From NCBI RefSeq assembly GCF_000024405.1, contig NC_013517.1:1178001-1242000 (forward strand): DNA of 64,000 nt. The letters run 5' to 3'. The translations under genes and the position numbers were made by a program. Positions 50,730 to 58,546 of this stretch are shown one piece after another (within the stretch, counting starts at the first letter, position 1; the number at the start of each line of letters is the position of its first letter). This DNA comes from Sebaldella termitidis ATCC 33386. GTDB lineage: Bacteria; Fusobacteriota; Fusobacteriia; Fusobacteriales; Leptotrichiaceae. A model generated the notes under the pieces. It was not told where the DNA came from, searched no databases, and saw only the letters and a program-made list of their open reading frames with translations.

Positions 50730-51485
50730 ATGAGAAAGATAATTGTAGCAGGAAACTGGAAGATGAACAAAACAAATAAAGAGGCAGTAAGCTTTTTATC
50801 AGAATTAAAAGGTCTAGTAGGCGGGATAAATGAGGTAGAAACTGTAATAGGAGCACCATTTACAGCTTTATCAGATGCGGTGAAAGAAGTAGAAGGTTCA
50901 AATGTAAAAATCGCTGCACAAAATATGAATCCAAATGAAAGCGGTGCATATACAGGAGAAATATCACCTCTTATGCTGAAAGAATTAGGTGTGGAATATG
51001 TAATACTGGGGCATTCTGAAAGAAGAGAGTATTATGGTGAAAATAACGAATTCATAAATGCAAAAGTAAAAGCTGCTCTGAATCATGGGTTAAAGCCTAT
51101 TTTATGTGTCGGGGAAAAACTGGAAGAGAGAGAAGCAGGGAAGACAGAAGATGTAGTGGCTAATCATGTGCAGGGTGGACTTGACGGAATAACTGCAGAA
51201 GAAATGAAAAATGTGGTAATAGCTTATGAGCCTGTATGGGCAATAGGAACAGGAAAAACAGCTACACCTGAGCAGGCTGAACTTGTTCATAACTTCATAA
51301 GATTGTTATTAATAGATTTATACGGAAAAGAAATCGGGGAAGGTGTAACTATCCAATACGGAGGTTCAATGAAACCTGATAATGCAAAAGAATTAATTTC
51401 ACAAAAGAATATAGACGGCGGACTAATTGGAGGAGCAAGCTTAGAAGCAAAAAGTTTTTCTGAAATAGTAAAAGCAGCGTTATAA
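50730..51485 (+). CDS. tpiA: Triosephosphate isomerase
   Basis: 251 residues. N-terminal Lys in AGNWKMNKT, catalytic His in ILGHSERREYYGE, catalytic Glu in VIAYEPVWAIGTGKTATPEQA, and phosphate loops IQYGGSMKPDN and GGLIGGASL. It interconverts the triose phosphates in glycolysis. It begins the operon with gpmI, 18 bases on. Confidence 0.96.
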   Translation: MRKIIVAGNWKMNKTNKEAVSFLSELKGLVGGINEVETVIGAPFTALSDAVKEVEGSNVKIAAQNMNPNESGAYTGEISPLMLKELGVEYVILGHSERREYYGENNEFINAKVKAALNHGLKPILCVGEKLEEREAGKTEDVVANHVQGGLDGITAEEMKNVVIAYEPVWAIGTGKTATPEQAELVHNFIRLLLIDLYGKEIGEGVTIQYGGSMKPDNAKELISQKNIDGGLIGGASLEAKSFSEIVKAAL

Positions 51486-51503
51486 ACGGAGAGGAATAGA
51501 TTA

Positions 51504-53045
51504 ATGAAAAAACCAATAGTACTGATGATTTTAGACGGATGGGGAATAAATGAGAATCCGGATCAGGTAAATGCAATAAGAATGGCAGATCCGGTTAATT
51601 TTAACAGATACTGGAATTCATATCCGCATACACAGCTTAGAGCAGACGGTGAATTTGTTGGACTGCCTGAAGGACAGTTCGGAAATTCTGAAGTAGGACA
51701 TTTGAACATAGGTGCAGGAAGAGTAGTATACCAGCTTCTTCCCAAGATTACTAAAGCTATAAAAGAAAGAACAATATTAGATAACAAGGTTCTTTCGGAT
51801 ATTATGGAAAAAACAAAAGAGAACGGAAAGGCGCTTCATTTGACAGGACTTATGTCTGACGGAGGAGTGCATTCACATATCAGCCATATTTTAGGTGTGG
51901 TGGAAATGGCCAAAGAAAAAGGTCTTAATGAAGTTTATGTCCACGCTATCATGGATGGAAGAGATACTCCCCCTAAATCAGGAGTGAATTATCTTAAAGA
52001 TCTGGAAGACGGACTGAAAAAAATAGGTATAGGAAAAACAGCTTCAGTAGTAGGAAGATACTATGCAATGGACAGAGATACAAATTGGGAGAGAACAGAA
52101 GAAGCATATGATCTTATGACTCTGGGAAACGGAATAAAAGCTAAAAGCTCTGATGAAGCAATAACCGGGGCATATAACAGAGATGAAACAGACGAGTTCG
52201 TGAAAGCGACAATAATAGTAAATGAGGACGAAACTCCCGTTGCACTGGTAAAGGACGGAGACGGTATTATTTTCTGCAATTTCAGACCAGACAGGGCAAG
52301 ACAGCTTACGAGAGCATTTATGGAAGAGCCTTTTACAGGTTTTACAAGAAAAGCACATCCAAAGGTAAGTTTCGTATGTATGGCACAGTATGACGAGAAA
52401 TTTGGTCTTCCTGTGGCTTACCCACCGGAAACAATAGTAAATACTTTCGGTGAAATATTATCAAAACATGGAATGAAACAGATAAGAACTGCTGAAACTG
52501 AAAAATATGCACATGTTACTTTCTTTTTTAACGGCGGTGTAGAAGATACATATCCGGGGGAGATAAGACTTCTTACTCCTTCGCCGAGTGTTGCTACATA
52601 TGATTTGAAACCTGAAATGAGTGCATATGAAGTAACTGATAAGCTTTTGGAGGAGCTTCAAAAAGGAGATACCGATGTTGTTATCCTGAACTTTGCCAAT
52701 ACTGACATGGTAGGTCATACAGGAATTATAGAAGCAGAGATAAGAGCCGTAAAAGCTGTAGATGAATGTCTGAATAAGATAGCTTCAAAAGTGCTGGAAA
52801 TGGAAGGAATGGTTCTGGTTACTGCAGATCACGGTAACGGAGATCTGATGGTAGATCCTGTTACTAAAGCTCCGTATACTGCACATACTGCAAATCCGGT
52901 ACCATTTATACTGATATCAGATAAATTAAAAAATATAAAACTAAGAAATGACGGGAAGCTGGCTGACTTAACGCCTACTATTCTGGATATCTTAAAAATA
53001 GAGAAGCCTGCTGAAATGACAGGTGAATCTCTAATAGTAAAATAG
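51504..53045 (+). CDS. gpmI: 2,3-bisphosphoglycerate-independent phosphoglycerate mutase
   Basis: 513 residues. Metal and active-site motifs of the alkaline-phosphatase superfamily: LMILDGWGINE, the nucleophile Ser in QFGNSEVGHLNIGAGR (about residue 62), DGRDTPPKSG, FRPDRARQLTRAF, FANTDMVGHTG and TADHGNGDLM. It uses manganese and interconverts 3- and 2-phosphoglycerate. It is followed eight bases later by secG. Confidence 0.96.
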   Translation: MKKPIVLMILDGWGINENPDQVNAIRMADPVNFNRYWNSYPHTQLRADGEFVGLPEGQFGNSEVGHLNIGAGRVVYQLLPKITKAIKERTILDNKVLSDIMEKTKENGKALHLTGLMSDGGVHSHISHILGVVEMAKEKGLNEVYVHAIMDGRDTPPKSGVNYLKDLEDGLKKIGIGKTASVVGRYYAMDRDTNWERTEEAYDLMTLGNGIKAKSSDEAITGAYNRDETDEFVKATIIVNEDETPVALVKDGDGIIFCNFRPDRARQLTRAFMEEPFTGFTRKAHPKVSFVCMAQYDEKFGLPVAYPPETIVNTFGEILSKHGMKQIRTAETEKYAHVTFFFNGGVEDTYPGEIRLLTPSPSVATYDLKPEMSAYEVTDKLLEELQKGDTDVVILNFANTDMVGHTGIIEAEIRAVKAVDECLNKIASKVLEMEGMVLVTADHGNGDLMVDPVTKAPYTAHTANPVPFILISDKLKNIKLRNDGKLADLTPTILDILKIEKPAEMTGESLIVK

Positions 53046-53053
53046 GAGGAAAA

Positions 53054-53254
53054 ATGACAACTTTACTGACAATAGTACTGGTTGTACTTGCTGCGTTGTT
53101 AATAGGTCTTATATTAATGCAGCCTGACAGAAGCCAGGGAATGGTAAATAACTCAAACATATTCGATAATACAAAAGAACCGATTGAGCAGCTGACAGAA
53201 TATATAGCAATTGCTTTTCTGGTTGTAGCTATATTATTCCAAATAATCAGGTAA
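53054..53254 (+). CDS. secG: Preprotein translocase subunit SecG
   Basis: 66 residues with two membrane helices (about 3-22 and 48-64), joined by the conserved LILMQPDRSQGM segment of SecG. It is part of SecYEG. Third gene of the tpiA operon, a linkage common in bacteria. Confidence 0.88.
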   Translation: MTTLLTIVLVVLAALLIGLILMQPDRSQGMVNNSNIFDNTKEPIEQLTEYIAIAFLVVAILFQIIR

Positions 53255-53264
53255 TTTTAATAAA

Positions 53265-53306
53265 AGAAATAGGTATGCCGGAAAGATCAGCATATCTATT
53301 TTCTTT
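53265..53306 (+). terminator. Terminator of the tpiA-gpmI-secG operon
   Basis: AGAAATAGGTATGC pairs with GCATATCTATTTTCT with one bulge, followed by TTATG. Confidence 0.65.
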
Positions 53307-53323
53307 ATGTAAATGGAGGAATT

Positions 53324-54550
53324 ATGAATCTTTTTGAAAATCAGAATCAGGATAAAAAACCTCTGGCGTACAGATACAGACCGAAAACTCTGGAAGAATT
53401 CGCAGGGCAGAAAAATATAGTAGGCGATAAAGGTGTGCTAAAGAAGATACTAATCAAATCAAGATTTATGAATTCTATATTCTGGGGTCCTTCCGGAACA
53501 GGAAAAACTACACTTGCCGAAATAGTAGCAGAACAGCTGAATTATTACTATGAATATCTGAATGCAACTAAAGCTTCTGTTAATGATATTAAGGAGATAG
53601 CCGAAAAAGCCAAGAAAAGATTTTCCATTGAGGGAAAACAGACGATTTTATTTTTTGATGAAATACACAGATTTAATAAACTACAGCAAGATTCCCTGCT
53701 TCACGATATAGAAATCGGCAATATTATATTAATAGGTGCCACTACTGAAAATCCTTATTTTAATCTAAATAATGCGCTCTTATCAAGATGTCTTATGTTT
53801 GAATTTAAGAAACTCGATAAAGAAGATATTTTTGGTATTTTGAAAAGGATAAGGGAAAAAGAAGAAATAGAGCTTAGTGATGATGTGCTGAACTACATTT
53901 CCGATATTGTAGAAGGTGATGCAAGGCAGGCAATAAATTTTCTTGAGCTTCTTAGTAATCTTGAAGATGTAAATCTAAGTGTGGATGAAGTGAGACAGAT
54001 AATTCAGACAAGAAAATCTTATGACAGGGTAGAAGATAAATATGATACTATTTCTGCTATGATAAAAAGTATAAGGGGCAGTGACCCTGATGCAGCTGTT
54101 TACTGGGTGGCAAAAATGCTCTCAGGCGGTGAAGATCCGTTATATCTGGCAAGAAGACTTGTGATTCTCGCTTCTGAAGATATAGGACTGGCAAATGCTA
54201 ATGCTCTTCCTGTAGCAGTAGCCGGAATGCAGGCTGCCAAGGATATAGGAATGCCTGAAGTACGCATAATTTTGGCAGAGGTAGCTGTATATCTTGCTTT
54301 GTCTCCCAAAAGTAATTCAGCGTACATGGCTATTGACAAGGCAATAAGCGAAATAGAAAATAACAGTATACAGGAAGTTCCAAAACACCTGACAAAGCTG
54401 GGTGCAAAGGACTATAAATATCCGCATGCGTATAAAGGTAATTTTGTAAAACAGGATTATATGAAAATTAAAATCAAATTTTATGAATATGGCGAAAATA
54501 AATTTGAAATAGCGGCCAACGAAAGGTTGAAAAAATTATGGGGCGAATAA
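53324..54550 (+). CDS. rarA: Replication-associated recombination protein A (RarA/MgsA)
   Basis: 408 residues. It starts with PLAYRYRPKTLEEFAGQKNIVG, as in RarA. AAA+ motifs: Walker A FWGPSGTGKTT, Walker B ILFFDEIHRFNKLQQD, sensor 1 LIGATTENPYF, and Arg finger NALLSRC. The C-terminal helical domain has RRLVILASEDIGLAN and PKHLTKLGAKDYKYPHAY. It acts at stalled replication forks. Ribosome site GGAGG. It is 30-48 bases before the next gene. Confidence 0.93.
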   Translation: MNLFENQNQDKKPLAYRYRPKTLEEFAGQKNIVGDKGVLKKILIKSRFMNSIFWGPSGTGKTTLAEIVAEQLNYYYEYLNATKASVNDIKEIAEKAKKRFSIEGKQTILFFDEIHRFNKLQQDSLLHDIEIGNIILIGATTENPYFNLNNALLSRCLMFEFKKLDKEDIFGILKRIREKEEIELSDDVLNYISDIVEGDARQAINFLELLSNLEDVNLSVDEVRQIIQTRKSYDRVEDKYDTISAMIKSIRGSDPDAAVYWVAKMLSGGEDPLYLARRLVILASEDIGLANANALPVAVAGMQAAKDIGMPEVRIILAEVAVYLALSPKSNSAYMAIDKAISEIENNSIQEVPKHLTKLGAKDYKYPHAYKGNFVKQDYMKIKIKFYEYGENKFEIAANERLKKLWGE

Positions 54551-54598
54551 TAAAAAAAAGTGTTTTGAACTTTATTAAAGATGGGAGAAAAGAAAAAT

Positions 54599-55885
54599 AT
54601 GAATAATTTTCTGAGCCTGCTTTTAGTATTTTTATTAGTTTTTTTAAACGGTTTCTTTGTTGCAGCCGAATTTTCCATTGTAAAAATAAGGGCTTCTAAA
54701 ATAGAAACTCTTTTGGGAACCGGGGATAAAAAGGCCGGCTATACCAAAAAAGTTTTGGATGACCTGAATTCATATCTTTCAGCCTGTCAGTTTGGTATAA
54801 CTCTGGCTTCGCTGGGACTAGGGTGGATAGGAGAGCCTGCTGTAGCCAATATTCTGAGCCCGTTATTTAATTATTTTACCGTGGATGAGGTACTAAAACA
54901 CACTATTTCATTTGTAATAGGTTTTTCATTGATAACAGCGTTTCATATAGTATTGGGAGAATTGGTACCTAAATCAATAGCGATTTTGAGTTCGGAAAAA
55001 GTAGCACTTGCTGCTTCTCATCCCCTGATAATATTCTATAAGCTGAGTTATCCCGTAATATGGCTATTTGATAGAAGTACAAACTTTATATTAAGAATTT
55101 TTGGCATTAAAAACATTAGTACCCACGAAGAAATACACACAAATGATGAAATAATGCTGTTATTAACTGAAAATTATAAGCACGGACTTTTGAATAAAGA
55201 AGAACTGACTCTCGTAGATAATGTTTTTGAACTTTCTGAAAAAAATGTAATGAGTGTTATGATTCCCCGAACAGATATGCAGTGCATATATATGGGAGAT
55301 AATTTAGAAAAAATAATGGACTTTGTGCTTGACGGAAAGTATACGAGATATCCCGTATGCCGTGAAAATAAAGATAATATCATAGGATTTGTGCATATAC
55401 GTGATTTATGCAAGCAGGTCATTTTGAATACAGAAAATGATATTGAAGATATAATGAGGGAAATAATATTCGTTCCTGATACTATGTCGGTGAATGCTCT
55501 GTTCAAAAGGTTTCAGGAGGATCATTCCCAGATAGCGATAGTAATAGATGAATACGGAGGTACTGCAGGACTTGTTACTCTTGAGGATATATTAGAAGAA
55601 CTGGTGGGTGAGATTCAGGACGAATTTGATATAAATGACGTATCGGAAATAAAGAAAATTTCAGACACAGTTTATTCGGTAGACGGTAAAGTTACCATTG
55701 ACAGAATAAATAAACTGCTTAATATAAATATAGAAACTAAGGTAGAAACAATAGGTGGGCTGTTTAGTCTGGAGTATGGATCTCTTCCGGAAGCCGGAGA
55801 AAAAATAATTCATGACGGATATGAATTTACCATAATAAAATCTAATAATAAAAGGGTATTAAGAGTAAAAATAGAGAAAATATAA
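54599..55885 (+). CDS. CNNM/CorC-type membrane protein with CBS pair
   Basis: 428 residues. The CNNM membrane domain (about 1-190) opens with SLLLVFLLVFLNGFFVAAEFSIVKIRASKIE and has four hydrophobic segments. Two CBS domains follow (MIPRTDMQCIYMG, DGKYTRYPVC, EDIMREIIFVPDTMSVNALFKRFQ, IVIDEYGGTAGLVTLEDILEELVGEI), then a CorC/HlyC transporter-associated domain. Relatives export Mg2+ or are called hemolysin C. An ATG six codons upstream (54581) is possible; neither start has an ideal site. Confidence 0.88.
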   Translation: MNNFLSLLLVFLLVFLNGFFVAAEFSIVKIRASKIETLLGTGDKKAGYTKKVLDDLNSYLSACQFGITLASLGLGWIGEPAVANILSPLFNYFTVDEVLKHTISFVIGFSLITAFHIVLGELVPKSIAILSSEKVALAASHPLIIFYKLSYPVIWLFDRSTNFILRIFGIKNISTHEEIHTNDEIMLLLTENYKHGLLNKEELTLVDNVFELSEKNVMSVMIPRTDMQCIYMGDNLEKIMDFVLDGKYTRYPVCRENKDNIIGFVHIRDLCKQVILNTENDIEDIMREIIFVPDTMSVNALFKRFQEDHSQIAIVIDEYGGTAGLVTLEDILEELVGEIQDEFDINDVSEIKKISDTVYSVDGKVTIDRINKLLNINIETKVETIGGLFSLEYGSLPEAGEKIIHDGYEFTIIKSNNKRVLRVKIEKI

Positions 55886-55890
55886 AAAAG

Positions 55891-55922
55891 TTCATAAATA
55901 ATTCACATTGATGTAGTATAAT
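55891..55922 (+). promoter_or_regulatory. TTCAYA/TTCACA direct-repeat promoter, copy 1 of the cluster
   Basis: TTCATA, 5 nt, TTCACA, 9 nt, TATAAT. It drives the coiled-coil gene at 55954. Confidence 0.7.
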
Positions 55923-55953
55923 TAAATTGGTAAAGAATAATGAGGTGATAAAA

Positions 55954-56283
55954 GTGAAAAAAATGTTATTAGCCATGTTTTTAATAGTCTTGAGTTTATC
56001 TTCAGTGAGCTTTGGTGCTAAGGATGATCATTATAAAAACAGAGTGGAAAAACAAAAAGCATACGATAAAATTTCTTCAAAATATGAAAAAAAAATAGAA
56101 GATTTAAATAAAAAACTTTCCAAAAAAAATGACGAGCTTGATAAAGCAAAAAGCCAGAAAAAACCTGATAATAAAAAGATAAAAGAAATAACGGGTGAAC
56201 GTGATAAAATTAAAGGTGAGCTTGAATCAGTGCATTCTGATTTTAGAAAAGATTTATCAAAAAATAAGTTGAGTGATTTTTAA
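55954..56283 (+). CDS. Small secreted coiled-coil protein (Spy/ZraP-like), copy A
   Basis: 109 residues from a GTG with GAGGTG six bases upstream. A signal peptide (about 1-20, ending SFGA) is followed by one long charged region. Its pattern is shared with the genes at 57004, 57500 and 60788: Y-x2-I-x-S-K-Y-x2-K-I-x2-L, then KKPDNKKIKEITGERDKIKGEL, then a C-terminal DFRKDLSKNKLSDF. The 'Pro-Asp' turn between two helices recalls ZraP, CpxP and Spy, which are periplasmic chaperones or sensors; FadA-type fusobacterial adhesins are an alternative. Function inferred only. It has its own promoter and terminator. Confidence 0.65.
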   Translation: MKKMLLAMFLIVLSLSSVSFGAKDDHYKNRVEKQKAYDKISSKYEKKIEDLNKKLSKKNDELDKAKSQKKPDNKKIKEITGERDKIKGELESVHSDFRKDLSKNKLSDF

Positions 56284-56312
56284 AGAGCAGTTAAGTAATT
56301 AACTGCTCTTTT
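56282..56312 (+). terminator. Rho-independent terminator
   Basis: The stem AAAGAGCAGTTAA/TTAACTGCTCTTT has a GTAA loop. Confidence 0.8.
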
Positions 56313-56349
56313 ATATTTGTAGCTATTCACTGGGACTGCTCTCAAAAAT

Positions 56350-56655
56350 TTATTTGAAGAGCTCATCTCCGCTTTTAAAATCAAAGCCGGGATGAAAATC
56401 AAAACGAACTGCACCGACAGCAGCCTTTCCTTTGACAGCTTTGCTGATTCTTGCTAAACCTTTATTGCCGAAACCGGCACATAATTCTAACGCTTTTACT
56501 CCTTGGTCCGCCAATTCCACAGCTACTGTCTCAGCCTCTTCATAATCTTTTACACCAACGACAGTAAGGCTGACAGCTGGTGTGTTAACTACTGTTCTAT
56601 GTATTTTGGCGTCTGCTTCCGGTGCAATAAATATAAATGCCGCATTTACTTTCAT
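56350..56655 (-). CDS. DUF6506 family protein
   Basis: 101 residues. The pattern AAFIFIAPEADAKIHRTVVNTPAVSLTVVGVKDYEEAETVA, then KALELCAGFGNKGLARISKAVKGKAAVGAVRFDFHPG, is that of the DUF6506 family as I recall. It looks like a small alpha/beta fold with conserved Glu-Leu-Cys and Gly-Phe-Gly. Biochemical role unknown. It interrupts the coiled-coil cluster on the other strand. The start at 56655 follows GAGGAAG. Confidence 0.7.
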   Translation of the reverse strand: MKVNAAFIFIAPEADAKIHRTVVNTPAVSLTVVGVKDYEEAETVAVELADQGVKALELCAGFGNKGLARISKAVKGKAAVGAVRFDFHPGFDFKSGDELFK

Positions 56656-56896
56656 AAGAAATCTTCCTCTCAAAATTTTTAAAATAAAGATATTGAAACT
56701 TTAGTACACTTATATTATAAATTAAACAAGAATTTTATGACTGCTGTAGATAAAGAAAAAATATCCTCAATTAGCTGCAATTTTATCAATATTTAAATTA
56801 AAAAGCAAGAAAATTTACTGAATATCCCTAAAAAATCAGAATTTTTTTAATGGAAGCCAATGATTTGAAAATTATTATTTTTAAAAATTTAAAAAC

Positions 56897-56928
56897 TTCA
56901 TAATAACTTCACATAGATAGTATATTAT
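56897..56928 (+). promoter_or_regulatory. TTCAYA/TTCACA direct-repeat promoter, copy 2 of the cluster
   Basis: TTCATA, 5 nt, TTCACA, 9 nt, TATTAT. It drives the gene at 57004. The remaining 240 bases up to the DUF6506 gene are AT-rich with nothing else visible. Confidence 0.7.
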
Positions 56929-57003
56929 ATACTTAAGAAAGAAATTATTATAGTGATTTATTTATAAAAATAAATGAACTGCTATATCAGTGAGGTGATT
57001 AGA

Positions 57004-57357
57004 ATGAAAAAAGTTATTGGCATAATAATTGTTATAATAGGATTGTACGAGGTTGGCTTTAGCAGTGGAAATTCATATACAGACGGAAAGTATACTGCTT
57101 CGGATTCAAGGGAAAGACTTAGATATGAACAGGTTTACTCGGGATACAGTGATAAAATAGATCTTTTGTATAAAAGACTGGATGAAAAAAATAAAGCATT
57201 ATCAAGTGAAAAGAACAGAAGAAGTCCTGACTGGGGAAAAATAGAGAGACTGGAAAATGAAAAACGTATAATAAAAAGGGAACTGGATAATACTTATAAA
57301 GATTTAAGATATGATTTGAGAAGGAACAGAATAAATGACTATTCTTATAGAAGTTAA
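57004..57357 (+). CDS. Small secreted coiled-coil protein (Spy/ZraP-like), copy B
   Basis: 117 residues, ATG with GAGGTGATT upstream. The signal sequence (about 1-19, KVIGIIIVIIGLYEVGFS) lacks a clear AxA site. The mature part carries the shared pattern: YEQVYSGYSDKIDLLYKRLDEKNKAL, then RRSPDWGKIERLENEKRIIKREL, then DLRYDLRRNRINDYS. It is strongly basic in the last third. It is a paralogue of the 55954 and 57500 proteins, with its own regulated promoter and terminator. Confidence 0.65.
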   Translation: MKKVIGIIIVIIGLYEVGFSSGNSYTDGKYTASDSRERLRYEQVYSGYSDKIDLLYKRLDEKNKALSSEKNRRSPDWGKIERLENEKRIIKRELDNTYKDLRYDLRRNRINDYSYRS

Positions 57358-57368
57358 CATAATTTCAA

Positions 57369-57402
57369 AAAGATTGTAAGATGAAAAATACAATCTTTTT
57401 TT
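57369..57402 (+). terminator. Rho-independent terminator
   Basis: The stem AAAGATTGTA/TACAATCTTT is followed by a T run. Confidence 0.75.
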
Positions 57403-57433
57403 ATTTGTAAAAAAATAAAAAATAATTATAAAC

Positions 57434-57465
57434 TTCATAATAAATTCACACAGGCATGGTATTAT
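57434..57465 (+). promoter_or_regulatory. TTCAYA/TTCACA direct-repeat promoter, copy 3 of the cluster
   Basis: TTCATA, 5 nt, TTCACA, 9 nt, TATTAT. It drives the gene at 57500. Confidence 0.7.
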
Positions 57466-57499
57466 AATAATATAGAAAAAAAACAATGAGGTGATTAAA

Positions 57500-57880
57500 A
57501 TGAAAAAGTTATTATTAATAGGAATGGTATTAATGTTAGGAATATCTTCAACAGGATTTAGCGCAAGACATAATGACAGAAATTCAAATAGAGGATATAA
57601 TGAAAGATATAGAAATGAAAAACAGAAAAATGAAAATGAAAAAAGATATAATCAAATATATTCAAGATACAGCGGGAAAATAAATTCATTAGAAGCAAGT
57701 CTTAGAAATAAGGATAATGAAATAAAAAGAGAAAGAGTACAGAAAAGACCTGACAGAAGAAGAATGGAAAGACTGAACAGCGAAAGAAATTCTATCAGAA
57801 GAGAACTGGATTCTACATATGCACAGTTAAGAAGAGAACTGGACAGAAATAAACTTACAGCTTACGGGCCGAGAAGATAA
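57500..57880 (+). CDS. Small secreted coiled-coil protein (Spy/ZraP-like), copy C
   Basis: 126 residues. A clear signal peptide (about 1-22, ending TGFSA) is followed by an Asn/Arg-rich stretch (RHNDRNSNRGYNERYRNE). The shared domain follows: YNQIYSRYSGKINSLEASLRNKDNEI, then QKRPDRRRMERLNSERNSIRREL, then AQLRRELDRNKLTAYG. The mature protein is very basic. It is the closest to the pattern consensus among the four. Separate promoter and terminator show the three tandem genes are independent units under one control. Confidence 0.65.
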   Translation: MKKLLLIGMVLMLGISSTGFSARHNDRNSNRGYNERYRNEKQKNENEKRYNQIYSRYSGKINSLEASLRNKDNEIKRERVQKRPDRRRMERLNSERNSIRRELDSTYAQLRRELDRNKLTAYGPRR

Positions 57881-57898
57881 AATTTTGAAATTAATATA

Positions 57899-57937
57899 AA
57901 ATACAGAATATCAATAAATGATATTCTGTATTTTTTT
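57899..57937 (+). terminator. Rho-independent terminator
   Basis: A perfect 15-bp stem (57899-57913 with 57919-57933) is followed by T residues. Confidence 0.85.
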
Positions 57938-57955
57938 GTATATTCTGAATCGGTA

Positions 57956-57984
57956 TGAAAAAACAGGGACTTTTGTCTCTGTTT
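57956..57984 (-). terminator. Terminator of the VOC/PhnB-like gene
   Basis: AAACAGGGAC/GTCTCTGTTT (one G-U) has the T tail on the minus strand. Confidence 0.55.
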
Positions 57985-58058
57985 ATAGAGTTTGTTAAGT
58001 TTTATAAAGCTTGCATAAGATATTCGGATATTTCTAAAAAATATCTGCAAAACAAATT

Positions 58059-58478
58059 TTATAATGTAGTATCATGATTTAGATTCCAAGATAATCCGAA
58101 TTTATCTGTCACAGAACCGTAGCATTCACTCCATGGTGTTCTTTGGAGAGGCATAGTTGCATTTCCGCCGTTTTCCAGCTGTGAAAAAACTTCTTTTATG
58201 TCTTCCAGCGATGATGATCTGTAAGCTGTAACAATGTTATTTCCAAAATTATAATTATATGCAGGCGGAACATCTGCAAACATGATTGTTTCCCCGCCTA
58301 TTTTTAATTCTCCGTGGGAAATAAGATTTTTCGTTTCATCAGTAAGTGCCGGGTCATTTTCACTTTTTACTTCCGAAAAAGTTTCAAAAATTGGTTCTGC
58401 TTTAAAGATTTTTCCGTAAAATTCCATAGCTTCCCTGCAGTTTCCGTTGAATAAAAAATATGGAGTTATTTTTGCCAT
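58059..58478 (-). CDS. VOC-superfamily PhnB-like protein
   Basis: 139 residues. The pattern ITPYFLFNGNCREAMEFYGKIFKAEPIF, then ISHGELKIGGETIMFADVPP, and the C-terminal TPWSECYGSVTDKFGLSWNLN is that of PhnB/YjdN-like glyoxalase-fold proteins (once called 3-demethylubiquinone methyltransferase-like). Metal-binding residues are only partly present. Function unknown. The start at 58478 follows GGAAGAA. Confidence 0.8.
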   Translation of the reverse strand: MAKITPYFLFNGNCREAMEFYGKIFKAEPIFETFSEVKSENDPALTDETKNLISHGELKIGGETIMFADVPPAYNYNFGNNIVTAYRSSSLEDIKEVFSQLENGGNATMPLQRTPWSECYGSVTDKFGLSWNLNHDTTL

Positions 58479-58546
58479 AATAATTCTTCCTTTCAAATTT
58501 ATATATTTGTATTATTATAGCAGATTTTTTATAAAATAAACAATGT

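Noticed and set aside
55954-57880. Naming the small coiled-coil proteins FadA
   Set aside because: Size and signal peptide fit, but the Pro-Asp turn and helix spacing look closer to ZraP/Spy. The call is left open, as no search was possible.
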